From Bog-473 sp963807675 (lineage in GTDB: Bacteria > Actinomycetota > Acidimicrobiia > Acidimicrobiales > RAAP-2), in NCBI GenBank assembly GCA_963807675.1, contig CAWECP010000002.1:248001-312000 (forward strand): a DNA stretch of 64,000 nt, in the 5' to 3' direction. The position numbers and the translations under genes are program-made. The first letter of the stretch is position 1. Every line of letters begins with the position of its first letter. The notes beneath the pieces were generated by a model, which worked only from the letters and a program-made list of their open reading frames with translations, was not told the origin of the DNA and made no database searches. Positions 1-8,316 of the stretch are shown here, in pieces.

Positions 1-123
1 CGGCCCTTTCCGGATCTCCGAGGGGTAGTGCGTAGGACTTGGACGGGGTGTCGGCAACGGCATCCGGTTCGCAGCAGGAGTGGACGGTTTTTATCAACCA
101 TCCACCCCACCTTGCTGCCGAAC

Positions 124-612
124 CTAGCTCAACGCGAAGACGGGGTGGCGGGCGGCGACGGCGAGCCACTCATTGTCGTCGGCGTCAGGCGTGATGCCGT
201 CGAAGAACATGCCCGTCTCGAACTTCCACTTGCGCAGGTAGGCGCGCAGGACCTCGATGCTGTCGGAGGGCGCCACTTCGGTGGCGGTGCAGATGCGGCG
301 CCGGCGACCGAGGATCAGCACCATGTGGCCCCCGGCGTGGCGCACGTTGCGCACCCACTGGGTCTCGCCCCGCGGCGCCACCAGGTACTCGGTCCCCTCG
401 ATGGTGAGCAGGTTGACCGGCGTGTGGTGGAGCTCGCCGGTGGTGCGCCCGCGGTGCTCGAGCACCCGGGAGCCCCAGACGCTCAGGCCGAGCCGGGTCA
501 AACCCTTGACGGCCCGGTTGAAGACGTGGCGGGTGAACCAGTCGGGACGCCGGTAGTGGGCGGCGGCCGAGGTCTCGGGGGTGCCGCTGGCGGGGACGGT
601 CATGGTGGTCAT
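124..612 (-). CDS. F420-type nitroreductase family protein (DUF385, Ddn-like)
   Basis: The 162-residue product resembles the deazaflavin-dependent nitroreductase family of actinobacteria, small split-barrel proteins that bind F420 or FMN and reduce varied substrates. The core is visible as a Gly-Arg-x-Thr-Gly segment (RGRTTGELHHTPV), then LLTIEGTEYLVAP and a Trp-Val-Arg-Asn stretch (WVRNVRHAGG) near residues 85-95, all usual family landmarks. The start at 612 was chosen over an in-frame codon at 654 because GGAGG lies 6 bases upstream and the family core needs no longer N-terminus. It is divergent from a TetR gene across a palindrome-rich gap, so it is probably repressed by that regulator. 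The substrate cannot be told from sequence. Confidence 0.85.
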   Translation of the reverse strand: MTTMTVPASGTPETSAAAHYRRPDWFTRHVFNRAVKGLTRLGLSVWGSRVLEHRGRTTGELHHTPVNLLTIEGTEYLVAPRGETQWVRNVRHAGGHMVLILGRRRRICTATEVAPSDSIEVLRAYLRKWKFETGMFFDGITPDADDNEWLAVAARHPVFALS

Positions 613-671
613 CGGAGCCTCCTGCTGGTGCCGGGGGGTGGTGCCGGACTTCACGAACAGTGACAGTAACT

Positions 672-705
672 GAGAACACTGTTCTTGTCAAGTACTTGTG
701 TTCTC
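672..705. promoter_or_regulatory. Palindrome cluster in the divergent nitroreductase/TetR promoter region
   Basis: Nested inverted repeats fill the gap between the divergent genes. AGAACA-C-TGTTCT spans 673-685, CAAGTACTTG is a perfect 10-base palindrome at 689-698, and GAGAACAC (672-679) mirrors GTGTTCTC (698-705). This is the expected form of a TetR-family operator controlling both genes; binding is inferred. Confidence 0.6.
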
Positions 706-730
706 GCTCTGGAACGGTCACACTGGGCGG

Positions 731-1439
731 GTGACGGTCTCGGCCCCCCGCACGGCTCGCGAGCGGGTGCGCGAGGAGATGACGGCCGAGATCCTGGCCG
801 TGGCCCGCGAGCACGTCGGGCGCGAGGGCGCGGCGGCCCTGTCCCTGCGCTCGATCGCCCGCGACCTGGGCATGGCGCCCTCGGCGCTCTACCGCTATTT
901 CGACGGGCGCGACGCGCTGCTCAACGCGCTCGATTTTGGCCGCCTACGAGTCGCTGGCCGAGGCGGCCGAGTCAGCGCCGGACGTCGCCCGGCGTCGGGA
1001 GGCGTCGGACGCCGAGCACTTCCTGGAGGTGCCCCGGGCGGTGCGGGACTGGGCCCTCGGGCACCCGCACGAGTGGGGCCTCATCTTCGGGACCCCGGTG
1101 CCCGGCTACCAGGCGCCCGAGGACACCGTGGTGCCCTACGCCCGGATCGCGGCGGCCATGGTGCGCCCGGTGCTCGAAGCCAAGGAGGCGGGGCGGCTGC
1201 GGCCGGCGCCGGGAGGCGACGTGCCGGCGGAGTTGCGGGCCGCCGTGGCGCCGGTGAGCGAAGGGCTCCTGCCCGGCATGCCGGTGGCCAAGGTGGTGCT
1301 GGCGGTCCAGGCCTGGGCCACCCTCGTCGGCATCATCAGCCTCGAGGTGTTCGGCCACTGGCGCCACACCGTCCTCGACCCCGGCGTGCTCTTCGAGGCG
1401 ACCGTCCGGGACATGGCGCGGTCCATCGGGTTGGAGTGA
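731..1439 (+). CDS. TetR/AcrR family regulator, frameshifted
   Basis: The first part (GTG at 731) carries a TetR helix-turn-helix: about 45 residues ending in LGMAPSALYRYFDGRDALL. The reading frame then changes near 931-937: the continuation AAYESLAEAAE lies in another frame and runs to a stop at 1439. Joined, it is a normal regulator of about 235 residues with a C-terminal domain of the WHG type (RAVRDWALGHPHEWGLIFG). One extra base beside the TTTT run explains the break, so either an assembly indel or a recent mutation is possible. It is divergent from the nitroreductase and probably its repressor. Confidence 0.75.
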
Positions 1440-1472
1440 GGGCGCGGCGGGGACGATGGTCACCGGAACCCG

Positions 1473-1724
1473 TCAGTCGAGCTGGGAGCGGAGCGCCTCG
1501 GGCCCGCTCGTACAGCTCCTTCCACTGGTCCGCCGGCAGGAGGTCCGCGAGGGCGACCAGCAGGCCGCGCTGTCGGCCAGCTCGGCCAGTTCCTTGCTCG
1601 CCTCCCCGGTCTTGATCACCGAGAAGGGCAGCGCGATGTTCAGCAGCGTCGTCGGCGCGTGCAGGCCCGGCTTGGCGACGTCGTCGGTCTTCGCTTTGTG
1701 CTCGGACTTGGCCACGCGGGCCAT
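1473..1724 (-). CDS. Small hypothetical protein, apparently with two compensating frameshifts
   Basis: Not recognised as a family. The N-terminus from ATG 1724 reads MARVAKSEHKAKTDDVAK with a plausible helical continuation to KELAELADSAA. The next stretch looks protein-like only in the +1 frame (LLVALADLLPADQWKELYER), and the last residues (EALRSQLD, stop at 1473) fit the first frame again. Two indels, near 1562-1572 and 1497-1506, would give a soluble, mainly helical protein of about 84 residues. It converges with the TetR gene upstream. Existence is inferred from this frame mosaic. Confidence 0.4.
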   Translation of the reverse strand: MARVAKSEHKAKTDDVAKPGLHAPTTLLNIALPFSVIKTGEASKELAELADSAACWSPSRTSCRRTSGRSCTSGPEALRSQLD

Positions 1725-1802
1725 TGTGCGCCGGGGCGCGTCACGCCGCAAGCGGTGCCCTTGGGGTGTGCGTCCTGCGGGACCGGCCCGGAGGCCGGCC
1801 GA

Positions 1803-2015
1803 TCAGCCCAGGACGGGCAGCTTCACCTCGATGCCGTGGTTGGCCAGGAAGAGGAGCTTGTGCTCGAGGGCGTTGTGCCAATCGACCATGTCCTTGTCGA
1901 ACTGCATGCGGTCGCCTTCTTCGCACGCGTGCTCCAGCTCGTCGAACGCCAGGTCTTCTGCGTCGAGCAGAGCCCGGTACTTCAAAAGGAAGTGATCGTC
2001 GATCGGCTGGTGCAC
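1803..2015 (-). CDS. Small hypothetical protein (70 aa)
   Basis: Family not recognised. The product is acidic and helical (LLDAEDLAFDELEHACEEGD, then DKDMVDWHNALEHKLLFL) with no membrane segment or metal motif. The GTG start at 2015 is preceded by GGAGGG about 5 bases upstream, which supports real translation. It stands alone, 175 bases from the SDR gene on the same strand and 79 bases from the small hypothetical downstream. The conserved-looking His/Asp/Glu content could suggest ligand binding, but there is no basis for a function. Confidence 0.6.
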   Translation of the reverse strand: MHQPIDDHFLLKYRALLDAEDLAFDELEHACEEGDRMQFDKDMVDWHNALEHKLLFLANHGIEVKLPVLG

Positions 2016-2189
2016 GTCGCCCTCCTACCACCGACCCGACGTTTGCGAGCCGGTCCGGACACGATAGTTCTGTCGCCCGCTGTTCGCCTAGACGTCAGGG
2101 ACCAACCCCGGACAACGGCGCGTCAATTCATCTTCCCGGGCACCACCCAGACCGGGCCCAGGATCGGCCGGGCCCTGGTCAGTGGCCAC

Positions 2190-2990
2190 CTACCAGTTGC
2201 GGCGCAACCGGTGGTAGGTGCGGGGCATCAGGGCGCGGAACACCATCGCCGCGTCGATCAGCCCCGAGACGCTGATCTCGAGCGAGGGACCGCCGGCCCG
2301 GGCCAGGATCCGGCGCGACACCGTCTCGACGCTGCGGGTGGTGAGGCGCGGCGGCCGGCGCAGCCCGCGCCCCAGAGCGCCCAGGCCCAGTGCGGTGGGC
2401 ATGAAGGCGGGGTAGACGACGTGCACGTGCACCCCCCTGGGCCCCAGCCGGAACGAGATCGACTCGGTGAAGGCCGACAGGGCCGCCTTCGAGGAGGGGT
2501 AGGCCCCGGGCCCCGGAGAGGCCAGCCGGCCGCCGTCGGAGGAGACGTTGACGATGATCCCGTGGCCCCGCTCCGCCATGGGGTGCATGACGGCGAGCGT
2601 GGCGGCCACCGGAGCGAAGAAGTTCACGTCCAGGGTGCGGCGGAAGTCGGCCTCGGTGATGTCGACCAGCCGGACGCCCGGGTCGATGGCGGCGTTGTTG
2701 ACCAGGAGGTCGATGGGCCCCTTGGTGGTGGTGACGGTGTGCAGGGCCCGGCCCAGCGCGTCCGTGTCGGCCACGTCGCAGGTGATGGTCTCAGACGAGG
2801 GAGAGTCCTTCTGCAGCTCGATCTTGAGCTCCTCCAGCCGCTCGGTGGTGCGGGCCAGGCCGACGACGACGGCGCCGGCGTGGGCCAGGTCCCGGCACAG
2901 CTGCGCTCCGAGCCCGCTGGAGGCCCCCGTCACCACCGCCACGCGGCCGGCGTAGCGGCCGCCGAAGTCGGGTGCGCGGGCGCGGGCCAC
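2190..2990 (-). CDS. Short-chain dehydrogenase/reductase (SDR)
   Basis: Classical SDR of 266 residues. It has the N-terminal NAD(P)-binding motif TGASSGLG near residue 21, the NNAA motif (LLVNNAAIDPG), a Ser in IIVNVSSDGG and the catalytic YPSSK. The end (ALMPRTYHRLRRNW) is basic. The family reduces or oxidises ketone/alcohol groups in lipids, steroids and other metabolites; the substrate is not predictable. The gene begins 4 bases after the stop of the SCP2-like gene on the same strand, so the two are probably co-transcribed, which suggests a lipid or acyl substrate. GTG is the likely start. Confidence 0.85.
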   Translation of the reverse strand: MARARAPDFGGRYAGRVAVVTGASSGLGAQLCRDLAHAGAVVVGLARTTERLEELKIELQKDSPSSETITCDVADTDALGRALHTVTTTKGPIDLLVNNAAIDPGVRLVDITEADFRRTLDVNFFAPVAATLAVMHPMAERGHGIIVNVSSDGGRLASPGPGAYPSSKAALSAFTESISFRLGPRGVHVHVVYPAFMPTALGLGALGRGLRRPPRLTTRSVETVSRRILARAGGPSLEISVSGLIDAAMVFRALMPRTYHRLRRNW

Positions 2991-2994
2991 GTCC

Positions 2995-3429
2995 CTAGTC
3001 CGGCGGGTCGGTGAGGTCCGCCAGGGTGGAGCCGAGCTGCGCCGAGGCGGCGGCCAGGATCTCCTGGCCGGCCACCAGCGCGGCCAGATCGCCGCGCACG
3101 CGCACGCGCCCGTCGGCCAGCGCGTCGGCCGCGTCGAGCTCGCCGGTGGAGAGGGCCAGCGCGTCGGCGTAGCCGAGGACGATGGTGGCGGTGGCCGGCG
3201 TCGCGCCGTCGTCGAGCGTCAGGTGGGCGTGGCCGTCGGCGACGCTCAGCCGCACGTGCACGTCACCCGGCCGGCCCGGGACCCCCTGGACCACCTGGGC
3301 CACGCTGAAGGCGCCGTCGGCTGCGGCGAGGGAGCCCGCACCGGCGGCCGCGACGGCGTCGGTGAGGTCGAGCGCGCCCAGCGCCGCGTCGAAGGACTGC
3401 ACCCATTCCGGCGAGAGGTAGGAAGGCAT
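2995..3429 (-). CDS. SCP2 sterol-binding domain protein
   Basis: The 144-residue product matches a stand-alone SCP2 domain, a fold with a hydrophobic tunnel that binds lipids or acyl-CoA. The start MPSYLSPEWVQSFDAAL is typical of actinobacterial members, followed by VAQVVQGVPG, the strand pattern VHVRLSVADGHAHLTL, the segment ATIVLGYADALAL and a C-terminal helix after GRVRVRGDLAAL. No catalytic residue is expected. It lies upstream of the SDR with a 4-base gap, and the pair is downstream of sdhB on the same strand (36-base gap), so they may form the tail of the sdh transcript. Confidence 0.8.
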   Translation of the reverse strand: MPSYLSPEWVQSFDAALGALDLTDAVAAAGAGSLAAADGAFSVAQVVQGVPGRPGDVHVRLSVADGHAHLTLDDGATPATATIVLGYADALALSTGELDAADALADGRVRVRGDLAALVAGQEILAAASAQLGSTLADLTDPPD

Positions 3430-3465
3430 GGTGGAGCACGGCGCGGCCAGGGCCGCACCTCCGGC

Positions 3466-4242
3466 TCAGCCGGCGGCGGCCTCTTCGGCGGTCTTCTTCG
3501 TGCGCCCCGTGATCTTGCGCCCGAGCCAGGCTACCGGGTCGTAGCGGGCGTCGACCACCCGCTCCTTCATCGGGATGATGCCGTTGTCGGTGATCTTGAT
3601 GTGCTCGGGGCAGACCTCGGTGCAGCACTTGGTGATGTTGCACATGCCCAGGCCCTCGTCGTGCGCCAGCTCGCGGCGGTCGTTGACGTCGAGCGGGTGC
3701 ATCTCGAGCTCGGCGAAGCGGATGAAGAAGCGCGGGCCGGCGTATTTGGGCTTGTTGTCCTCGTGGTCGCGGATCACGTGGCAGACGTTCTGGCACATGA
3801 AGCACTCGATGCACTTGCGGAACTCCTGGCCCCGCTCGACGTCGATCTGCTGCATGCGGTACCCGCCCTCGGGCTCGGGGCCCGGCTCGAAGGCGGGGAT
3901 CGTCTTGGCCACCTCGTAGTTGAATGAGACGTCGGTCACCAGGTCGCGGATGATAGGGAACGTCTTCATGGGCGCCACGGTCACCGCCTCGCCCTCGGGC
4001 AGGGTGTCCATGCGCGTCATGCACAGGAGGCGGGGCAGGCCGTTGATCTCGGCGGAGCACGAGCCGCACTTGCCCGCCTTGCAGTTCCAGCGGCACGCCA
4101 GGTCCTGGGCGGCATCGACCTGGATGCGGTGGATCACGTCGAGCACCACCTCGCCTTCGACGGCGGGCATGACGTAATCGGTGAACTCACCGCCCTCGGC
4201 GTCACCGCGCCAGATCCGCATGGTCACTTTGTCGTCGGCCAT
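3466..4242 (-). CDS. sdhB: Succinate dehydrogenase iron-sulfur subunit
   Basis: This is the electron-transfer subunit of succinate dehydrogenase. It carries the three cluster motifs in order: plant-type 2Fe-2S in CRWNCKAGKCGSCS (about residues 50-63), 4Fe-4S in CIECFMCQNVC (about 143-153) and 3Fe-4S in CNITKCCTEVCP (about 200-211). The length of 258 is normal. It passes electrons from the flavoprotein to the membrane quinone site. The ATG at 4242 touches the end of the flavoprotein gene, so translation is probably coupled. Order and domain style match mycobacterial Sdh1 (Rv0247c-Rv0249c), from family knowledge. Confidence 0.93.
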   Translation of the reverse strand: MADDKVTMRIWRGDAEGGEFTDYVMPAVEGEVVLDVIHRIQVDAAQDLACRWNCKAGKCGSCSAEINGLPRLLCMTRMDTLPEGEAVTVAPMKTFPIIRDLVTDVSFNYEVAKTIPAFEPGPEPEGGYRMQQIDVERGQEFRKCIECFMCQNVCHVIRDHEDNKPKYAGPRFFIRFAELEMHPLDVNDRRELAHDEGLGMCNITKCCTEVCPEHIKITDNGIIPMKERVVDARYDPVAWLGRKITGRTKKTAEEAAAG

Positions 4243-6056
4243 CAGTGTCCCTCCTCGAACAGGGTCTGCAGCTCGGGCGGCATGACCGGCAGCGGCTCGG
4301 GCGCGATGGCGATGGCTGCCAGGTAGCCGCGCTCGCCGGTCTGGTGCTGCACGAAGTTGACCTTGCCCATTTCGGGGTCGGGGCCGGGGTAGTCCTCCCG
4401 GGTATGCCCGCCCCTCGACTCCTTGCGGTTCAGCGCGCCCTGGGCCACCGCGATGGACGTGGTGATCATGGACGGCAGGTCGGTGGCCAGGTTCCAGCCC
4501 GGGTTGTAGGCCCGCCCGCCCTTGACCTGCACCTTGGCCGTCTGCTGCTTGAGGTCCTCCAGCTTGGCCAGCGCCTCCTCGAGCTCGGGCCCGGTGCGGA
4601 TGATGCCCACCAGCGACTGCATGGTCTCCTGCAGTTCCTCGTGGACGAGGTAGGGGTTGTAGCCGTCCTCACGCCCGAACGGCGCGAACGCTTCGTCGAT
4701 CACCGACGCGACTTCCGCCTCGCCCACGCTCGGCGGGCCGGACCGGCCCTCGGCGAAGTCGGCCGCACCGATGCCGGCCCGGCGGCCGAAGACGATGAGG
4801 TCCGAGAGCGAGTTGCCGCCGAGGCGGTTCGCCCCGTGCATACCTCCCGAGACCTCGCCGATGGCGAAGAGGCCCGGCACCGTGGCGGCCTGCGTCTCGG
4901 CGTTGACCCGCACCCCGCCCATCATGTAGTGGCACGTGGGGCCGACCTCCATGGGCTCGGCGGTGATGTCGACGCCGGCCAGCTCCATGAACTGGTGGTA
5001 CATGGACGGGAGCCGGCGCTTGATGTACTCGGGCGTGCGGCGCGAGGCAATGTCGAGGTAGACGCCGCCGTGCGGGGTGCCCCGCCCCGCCTTCACCTCG
5101 GAGTTGATGGCCCGGGCCACCTCGTCGCGGGGGAGCAGGTCGGGCGTCCGGCGGTAGTTGATGTGGTCGTCGTACCAGGCGTCGGCCTCTTCCTCGGTCT
5201 CCGCCGTCTCGGCCCGGAACATGGGGGCCACGTAGTCAAACATGAAGCGCGTGCCCTCGGAGTTGCGCAGCACGCCGCCGTCGCCGCGTACGCCCTCGGT
5301 GACGAGGATGCCGCGCACCGAGAGCGGCCACACCATGCCGGTGGGGTGGAACTGCACGCATTCCATGTCGATGACGTCGGCTCCGGCCCAGATGGCCATG
5401 GCGTGGCCGTCACCGACCGACTCCCACGAATTGGAGGTGTACTTCCACGCCTTGCCGATCGAGCCCGTGGCGAGCACGAAGGACTTGGCGGTGAAGAGGA
5501 CCATTTCGCCGGTCGGGCGCATGTAGCCCACGGCTCCGGAAATGCGGCCCTCGGCGTCGGGCAGCAGGCGCAGGATCTTGCACTCCATGAACACGTCGGT
5601 GTCCATGGAGACGACTTTCTGCTGCAGGGTGCGGATGAGCTCGAGCCCGGTGCGGTCGCCCACGTGGGCCAGGCGGGCGTAGCGGTGGCCGCCGAAGTCG
5701 CGCTGAGTGATGCGGCCGTCCTTCGTGCGGTCGAACAGCGCGCCCCAGCGCTCGAGCTCGAAGACCCGGTCGGGCGCCTCCATGGCGTGGATCTGCGCCA
5801 TGCGCCAGTTGTTCAGCATCTTGCCGCCGCGCATGGTGTCGCGGAAGTGGACCTGCCAGTTGTCCTCGGGCCAGACGTGGCCCATGGCGGCGGCCATGCC
5901 GCCCTCGGCCATGACCGTGTGCGCCTTGCCGAGCAGCGATTTGCAGACGACCGCCACGCGCAGGCCGCGCTCCTTGGCCTCGATGGCGGCCCGCAATCCG
6001 GAGCCGCCGGCGCCGATGATGACGACGTCGTAATCGTGGGTCTCGTAGTCGGCCAT
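4242..6056 (-). CDS. sdhA: Succinate dehydrogenase flavoprotein subunit
   Basis: The 604-residue FAD protein oxidises succinate to fumarate in the TCA cycle. The dinucleotide motif GAGGSGLRAAIEA is at about 16-28, the HTVMAEGG segment that surrounds the covalent FAD histidine is near residue 46, and QFHPTGMVWP and the substrate-loop region GGMHGANRLGGNSLSD follow. The C-terminal helical domain includes RKESRGGHTREDYP. It is the middle gene of a membrane-subunit / flavoprotein / Fe-S operon, 19 bases after the membrane subunit, and its stop overlaps the sdhB start. Confidence 0.94.
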   Translation of the reverse strand: MADYETHDYDVVIIGAGGSGLRAAIEAKERGLRVAVVCKSLLGKAHTVMAEGGMAAAMGHVWPEDNWQVHFRDTMRGGKMLNNWRMAQIHAMEAPDRVFELERWGALFDRTKDGRITQRDFGGHRYARLAHVGDRTGLELIRTLQQKVVSMDTDVFMECKILRLLPDAEGRISGAVGYMRPTGEMVLFTAKSFVLATGSIGKAWKYTSNSWESVGDGHAMAIWAGADVIDMECVQFHPTGMVWPLSVRGILVTEGVRGDGGVLRNSEGTRFMFDYVAPMFRAETAETEEEADAWYDDHINYRRTPDLLPRDEVARAINSEVKAGRGTPHGGVYLDIASRRTPEYIKRRLPSMYHQFMELAGVDITAEPMEVGPTCHYMMGGVRVNAETQAATVPGLFAIGEVSGGMHGANRLGGNSLSDLIVFGRRAGIGAADFAEGRSGPPSVGEAEVASVIDEAFAPFGREDGYNPYLVHEELQETMQSLVGIIRTGPELEEALAKLEDLKQQTAKVQVKGGRAYNPGWNLATDLPSMITTSIAVAQGALNRKESRGGHTREDYPGPDPEMGKVNFVQHQTGERGYLAAIAIAPEPLPVMPPELQTLFEEGH

Positions 6057-6075
6057 GTCCGTGGTCCCCCGCCGC

Positions 6076-6906
6076 CTAGAAGTGGAAGCCGGGGTCGTGG
6101 ATGGTCCCGCTGGCCACCAGGCGCACGTAGAGGTCGGCCAGGGCGACGCCGAAGAGGCTGATCCAGGCGAAGCGCATGTGGCGGGCGTTGAGCGGGGTGA
6201 CGAACTTCCACAGCTTGTAGCGCGTGGGGTGCTTGGCGAACGACTTGAGCTGGCCGCCGCAGAAGTGCCGGCAGGCGTGGCAGGACAGCGAGTAGAGCCA
6301 CAGGAACGCGGCGTTGGCGCACAGCACGACGGTGCCGACGCTGATGCCGATGCCGACGCCGGGCTGGCGGAAGGCGAGGATGGCGTCGTAGGTGAGGACG
6401 CAGTTGAAGACGAGGAGGAGCCAGAAGAAGTAACGGTGGATGTTCTGGAGGATCAGCGGGAAGCGCGTCTCGCCGCTGTAGCTGCCGTGGGCGTCGGCTA
6501 CGCCGCAGGCCGGTGGCGACCACCAGAAGGAGCGGTAGTAGGCCTTGCGGTAGTAGTAGCAGGTGAGGCGGAAGCCGAGCGGGAAGATGAGGATGAGCAG
6601 CGCCGGCGAATAGTTCCAGAACGGCAGGGTGCCGAAGGTGTGGCTGCCCGGGACACAGCTGTTGGCGATGCAGGGGGAGTAGAAGGGCGAGATCAGGTCG
6701 CGGTGCAGGCTCGGGCCGGCGTAGTAGTCCTTGCCGACGAAGGCGGCCCACGTCGAGTAGACGACGAAGGCGGTCAGCACCGCCACGGTGACCACCGGCT
6801 CCACCCACCAGAAGTCGGTGCGCAGCGTGGGCTTGTCCGGCCCGCCCCTCGTCCCGATGGCGACAGCCGTGGCGCTCGGACTCTCGGCCGTCGTCGTCAC
6901 TCGCAC
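6076..6906 (-). CDS. Succinate dehydrogenase membrane subunit (SDH1 type)
   Basis: The 276-residue protein has about five membrane segments (near residues 36-57, 97-117, 158-178, 187-207, 245-262). This matches the single long anchor subunit of actinobacterial SDH1 (Rv0249c type) rather than the separate short SdhC/SdhD pair. Histidines in the membrane helices (QNIHRYFFW; SLSCHACRHFCGG) could coordinate haem, but that is inference. It is the first gene of the sdh operon, so its promoter lies in the 158-base gap shared with the divergent LysR gene. The quinone site cannot be resolved from sequence. Confidence 0.87.
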   Translation of the reverse strand: MRVTTTAESPSATAVAIGTRGGPDKPTLRTDFWWVEPVVTVAVLTAFVVYSTWAAFVGKDYYAGPSLHRDLISPFYSPCIANSCVPGSHTFGTLPFWNYSPALLILIFPLGFRLTCYYYRKAYYRSFWWSPPACGVADAHGSYSGETRFPLILQNIHRYFFWLLLVFNCVLTYDAILAFRQPGVGIGISVGTVVLCANAAFLWLYSLSCHACRHFCGGQLKSFAKHPTRYKLWKFVTPLNARHMRFAWISLFGVALADLYVRLVASGTIHDPGFHF

Positions 6907-7040
6907 CTCCTCAGGCCCGGCCCAGGGGCCGCGGCCGCCAAATCATCAGGCCACGCCGGGCCGGGCGCAAGTTGCGCCGGCCCGTCGGTGTGAAGATACG
7001 GCCGCTTCGATCGGCACGTCAAAGACATAATCAGTATGAA

Positions 7041-7063
7041 GATCAGAGCGATAAGCTCTGATC
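7041..7063. promoter_or_regulatory. Perfect palindrome at the LysR start, probable LysR-type operator
   Basis: GATCAGAGC (7041-7049) and GCTCTGATC (7055-7063) are perfect 9-base arms around a GATAA spacer, ending one base before the lysR ATG. It contains the T-N11-A type spacing usual for LysR-family sites and sits where it could block or drive the gene itself. A role in the divergent sdh promoter is inferred from position. Confidence 0.65.
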
Positions 7064-7064
7064 G

Positions 7065-8228
7065 ATGCAGCTGCACCAGCTGGCGTACGCGTTGGCCGTG
7101 GCCGAGGAGGAGAGCTTCACCCGGGCCGCCGACCGCCTGCACCTGGCCCAGCCCTCGCTGTCGCGCCAGGTGCGCCTGCTCGAGCACGAGCTGGGCGTGG
7201 TGCTCTTCAACCGGGGACCGGGTCAGGGCCCGGTCACGCTGACGCCGGACGGGTCGGCGCTGCTGCCCTTCATGCAGCGGGTGCTGGCCGACGTGGAGGC
7301 CACCGGGGCCGAGGCGCGGGCGCTGTCGGGCATGGTGCGGGGGCGCCTGGCCGTGGGGGCCACGCCGAGCCTGGTGACGTCGGTGCTGGCGCCGGCCCTG
7401 GTGTCCTTCCACGCCTCGTACCCGGGCATCGACCTGTCGGTGGTGGAGGCCGGCTCGCACCAGCTGGTGCCCCAGGTGGCGGCGGGCGAGGTCGACCTGG
7501 CCCTGGTGGTGGAGCCGGTGACCGATCCGCTGGTGGTGACGGTTCCCCTGTTCGACGATCCCCTGGTGCTGGCCACGGCGCCGGGGTCGGCGCTGGCCGG
7601 CCGCCGCCGGGTGGGGGTGCGCGACCTCGACGGACTGGACCTGGTGATGTTCCGCGAGGGCTACGACCTGCGGGCGGTCACCCTGGAGGCGTGCGCCGCG
7701 GCCGGGGTGTCGCCCCGCCTGGTGAGCGAGGGGGGCGAGATGGCCGGCGTGCTGGCCTTCGTGGCGGCCGGGTTGGGGGCGGCCGTGGTGCCGGCCATCG
7801 CCCTGCCGAGTGACGGTTCGCTGGTCGGGGTGCCCTTCTCGGCGCCCGGGCTGCGGCGGACGGTGGCCCTGGCGCAGCGGGGCGACCGGGCTTTGGCGCG
7901 GCCGGCACGGGCGTTGGCCGACCAGCTGGTGGCGCAGCATGCGGTGGCACAGCATGCGGTCGGGCCGGCGCGGGTTTCGCTCGATCCGGGGCCAGGGCCG
8001 GGGCCGGGTCCGGGTCCGGGTCCGGGTCCGGGTCCGGGTCCGGGTCCGACCCGGCTCCCAGTCGGAAGGCCGGGGTCTCCGTTTGAAAACGCTGCACCGG
8101 CACGTTTACCCTGCGCGGACGCTGCCGCTGCACCGTGCCGTGAGGCGTCGCCGGGCTCGCGCCGTGTCGGCGGCGCGACGAGGGCTTTTCGTCCCGAGCA
8201 CGTGCGTCGTCCGCGCCTCGTCGACTGA
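7065..8228 (+). CDS. LysR family transcriptional regulator with long Gly-Pro tail
   Basis: Residues 1-60 form the LysR winged helix (MQLHQLAYALAVAEEESFT, then ADRLHLAQPSLSRQVRLLE). Residues 90-290 form the periplasmic-binding-like effector domain (RGRLAVGATPSLVT, LALVVEPVTDPLVV, FVAAGLGAAVVPA). A normal member ends near 300 residues. This ORF continues with about ten Gly-Pro dipeptides from a GGGTCC repeat and then about 60 low-complexity residues to 387. The tail may be translated or may reflect repeat slippage having removed the stop. It is divergent from sdh, which it may regulate, and starts one base after a perfect palindrome. Confidence 0.85.
   Translation: MQLHQLAYALAVAEEESFTRAADRLHLAQPSLSRQVRLLEHELGVVLFNRGPGQGPVTLTPDGSALLPFMQRVLADVEATGAEARALSGMVRGRLAVGATPSLVTSVLAPALVSFHASYPGIDLSVVEAGSHQLVPQVAAGEVDLALVVEPVTDPLVVTVPLFDDPLVLATAPGSALAGRRRVGVRDLDGLDLVMFREGYDLRAVTLEACAAAGVSPRLVSEGGEMAGVLAFVAAGLGAAVVPAIALPSDGSLVGVPFSAPGLRRTVALAQRGDRALARPARALADQLVAQHAVAQHAVGPARVSLDPGPGPGPGPGPGPGPGPGPGPTRLPVGRPGSPFENAAPARLPCADAAAAPCREASPGSRRVGGATRAFRPEHVRRPRLVD
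8006..8047. repeat. Hexanucleotide tandem repeat (GGGTCC)x7
   Basis: Seven perfect GGGTCC units, preceded by two or three decayed units (GGGGCC type) from about 7987. Within the LysR reading frame it encodes alternating Gly and Pro. Six-base units change length without changing frame, so copy number may vary between strains. Confidence 0.9.
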
Positions 8229-8316
8229 TCGGCCGCCCTTCCGAGGCGGCGATCACACGGGTGTGGCCACCAACCCGGCCGCGCCCGACCTGAACCTTGC
8301 GGCGTAGGCTTCGGTC

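Noticed and set aside
4245..6161. 638-residue plus-strand open frame over sdhA
   Set aside because: Antisense shadow of the flavoprotein gene, which has complete FAD motifs on the minus strand.
7987..8049. GGGTCC array as a possible CRISPR
   Set aside because: Units are 6 bases with no spacers; a microsatellite encoding Gly-Pro.
8083..8110. TTGAAA with TTTACC as promoter of the MoxR-like gene
   Set aside because: The -10 match is weak and lies over 200 bases from the start within the LysR tail; not strong enough to list.
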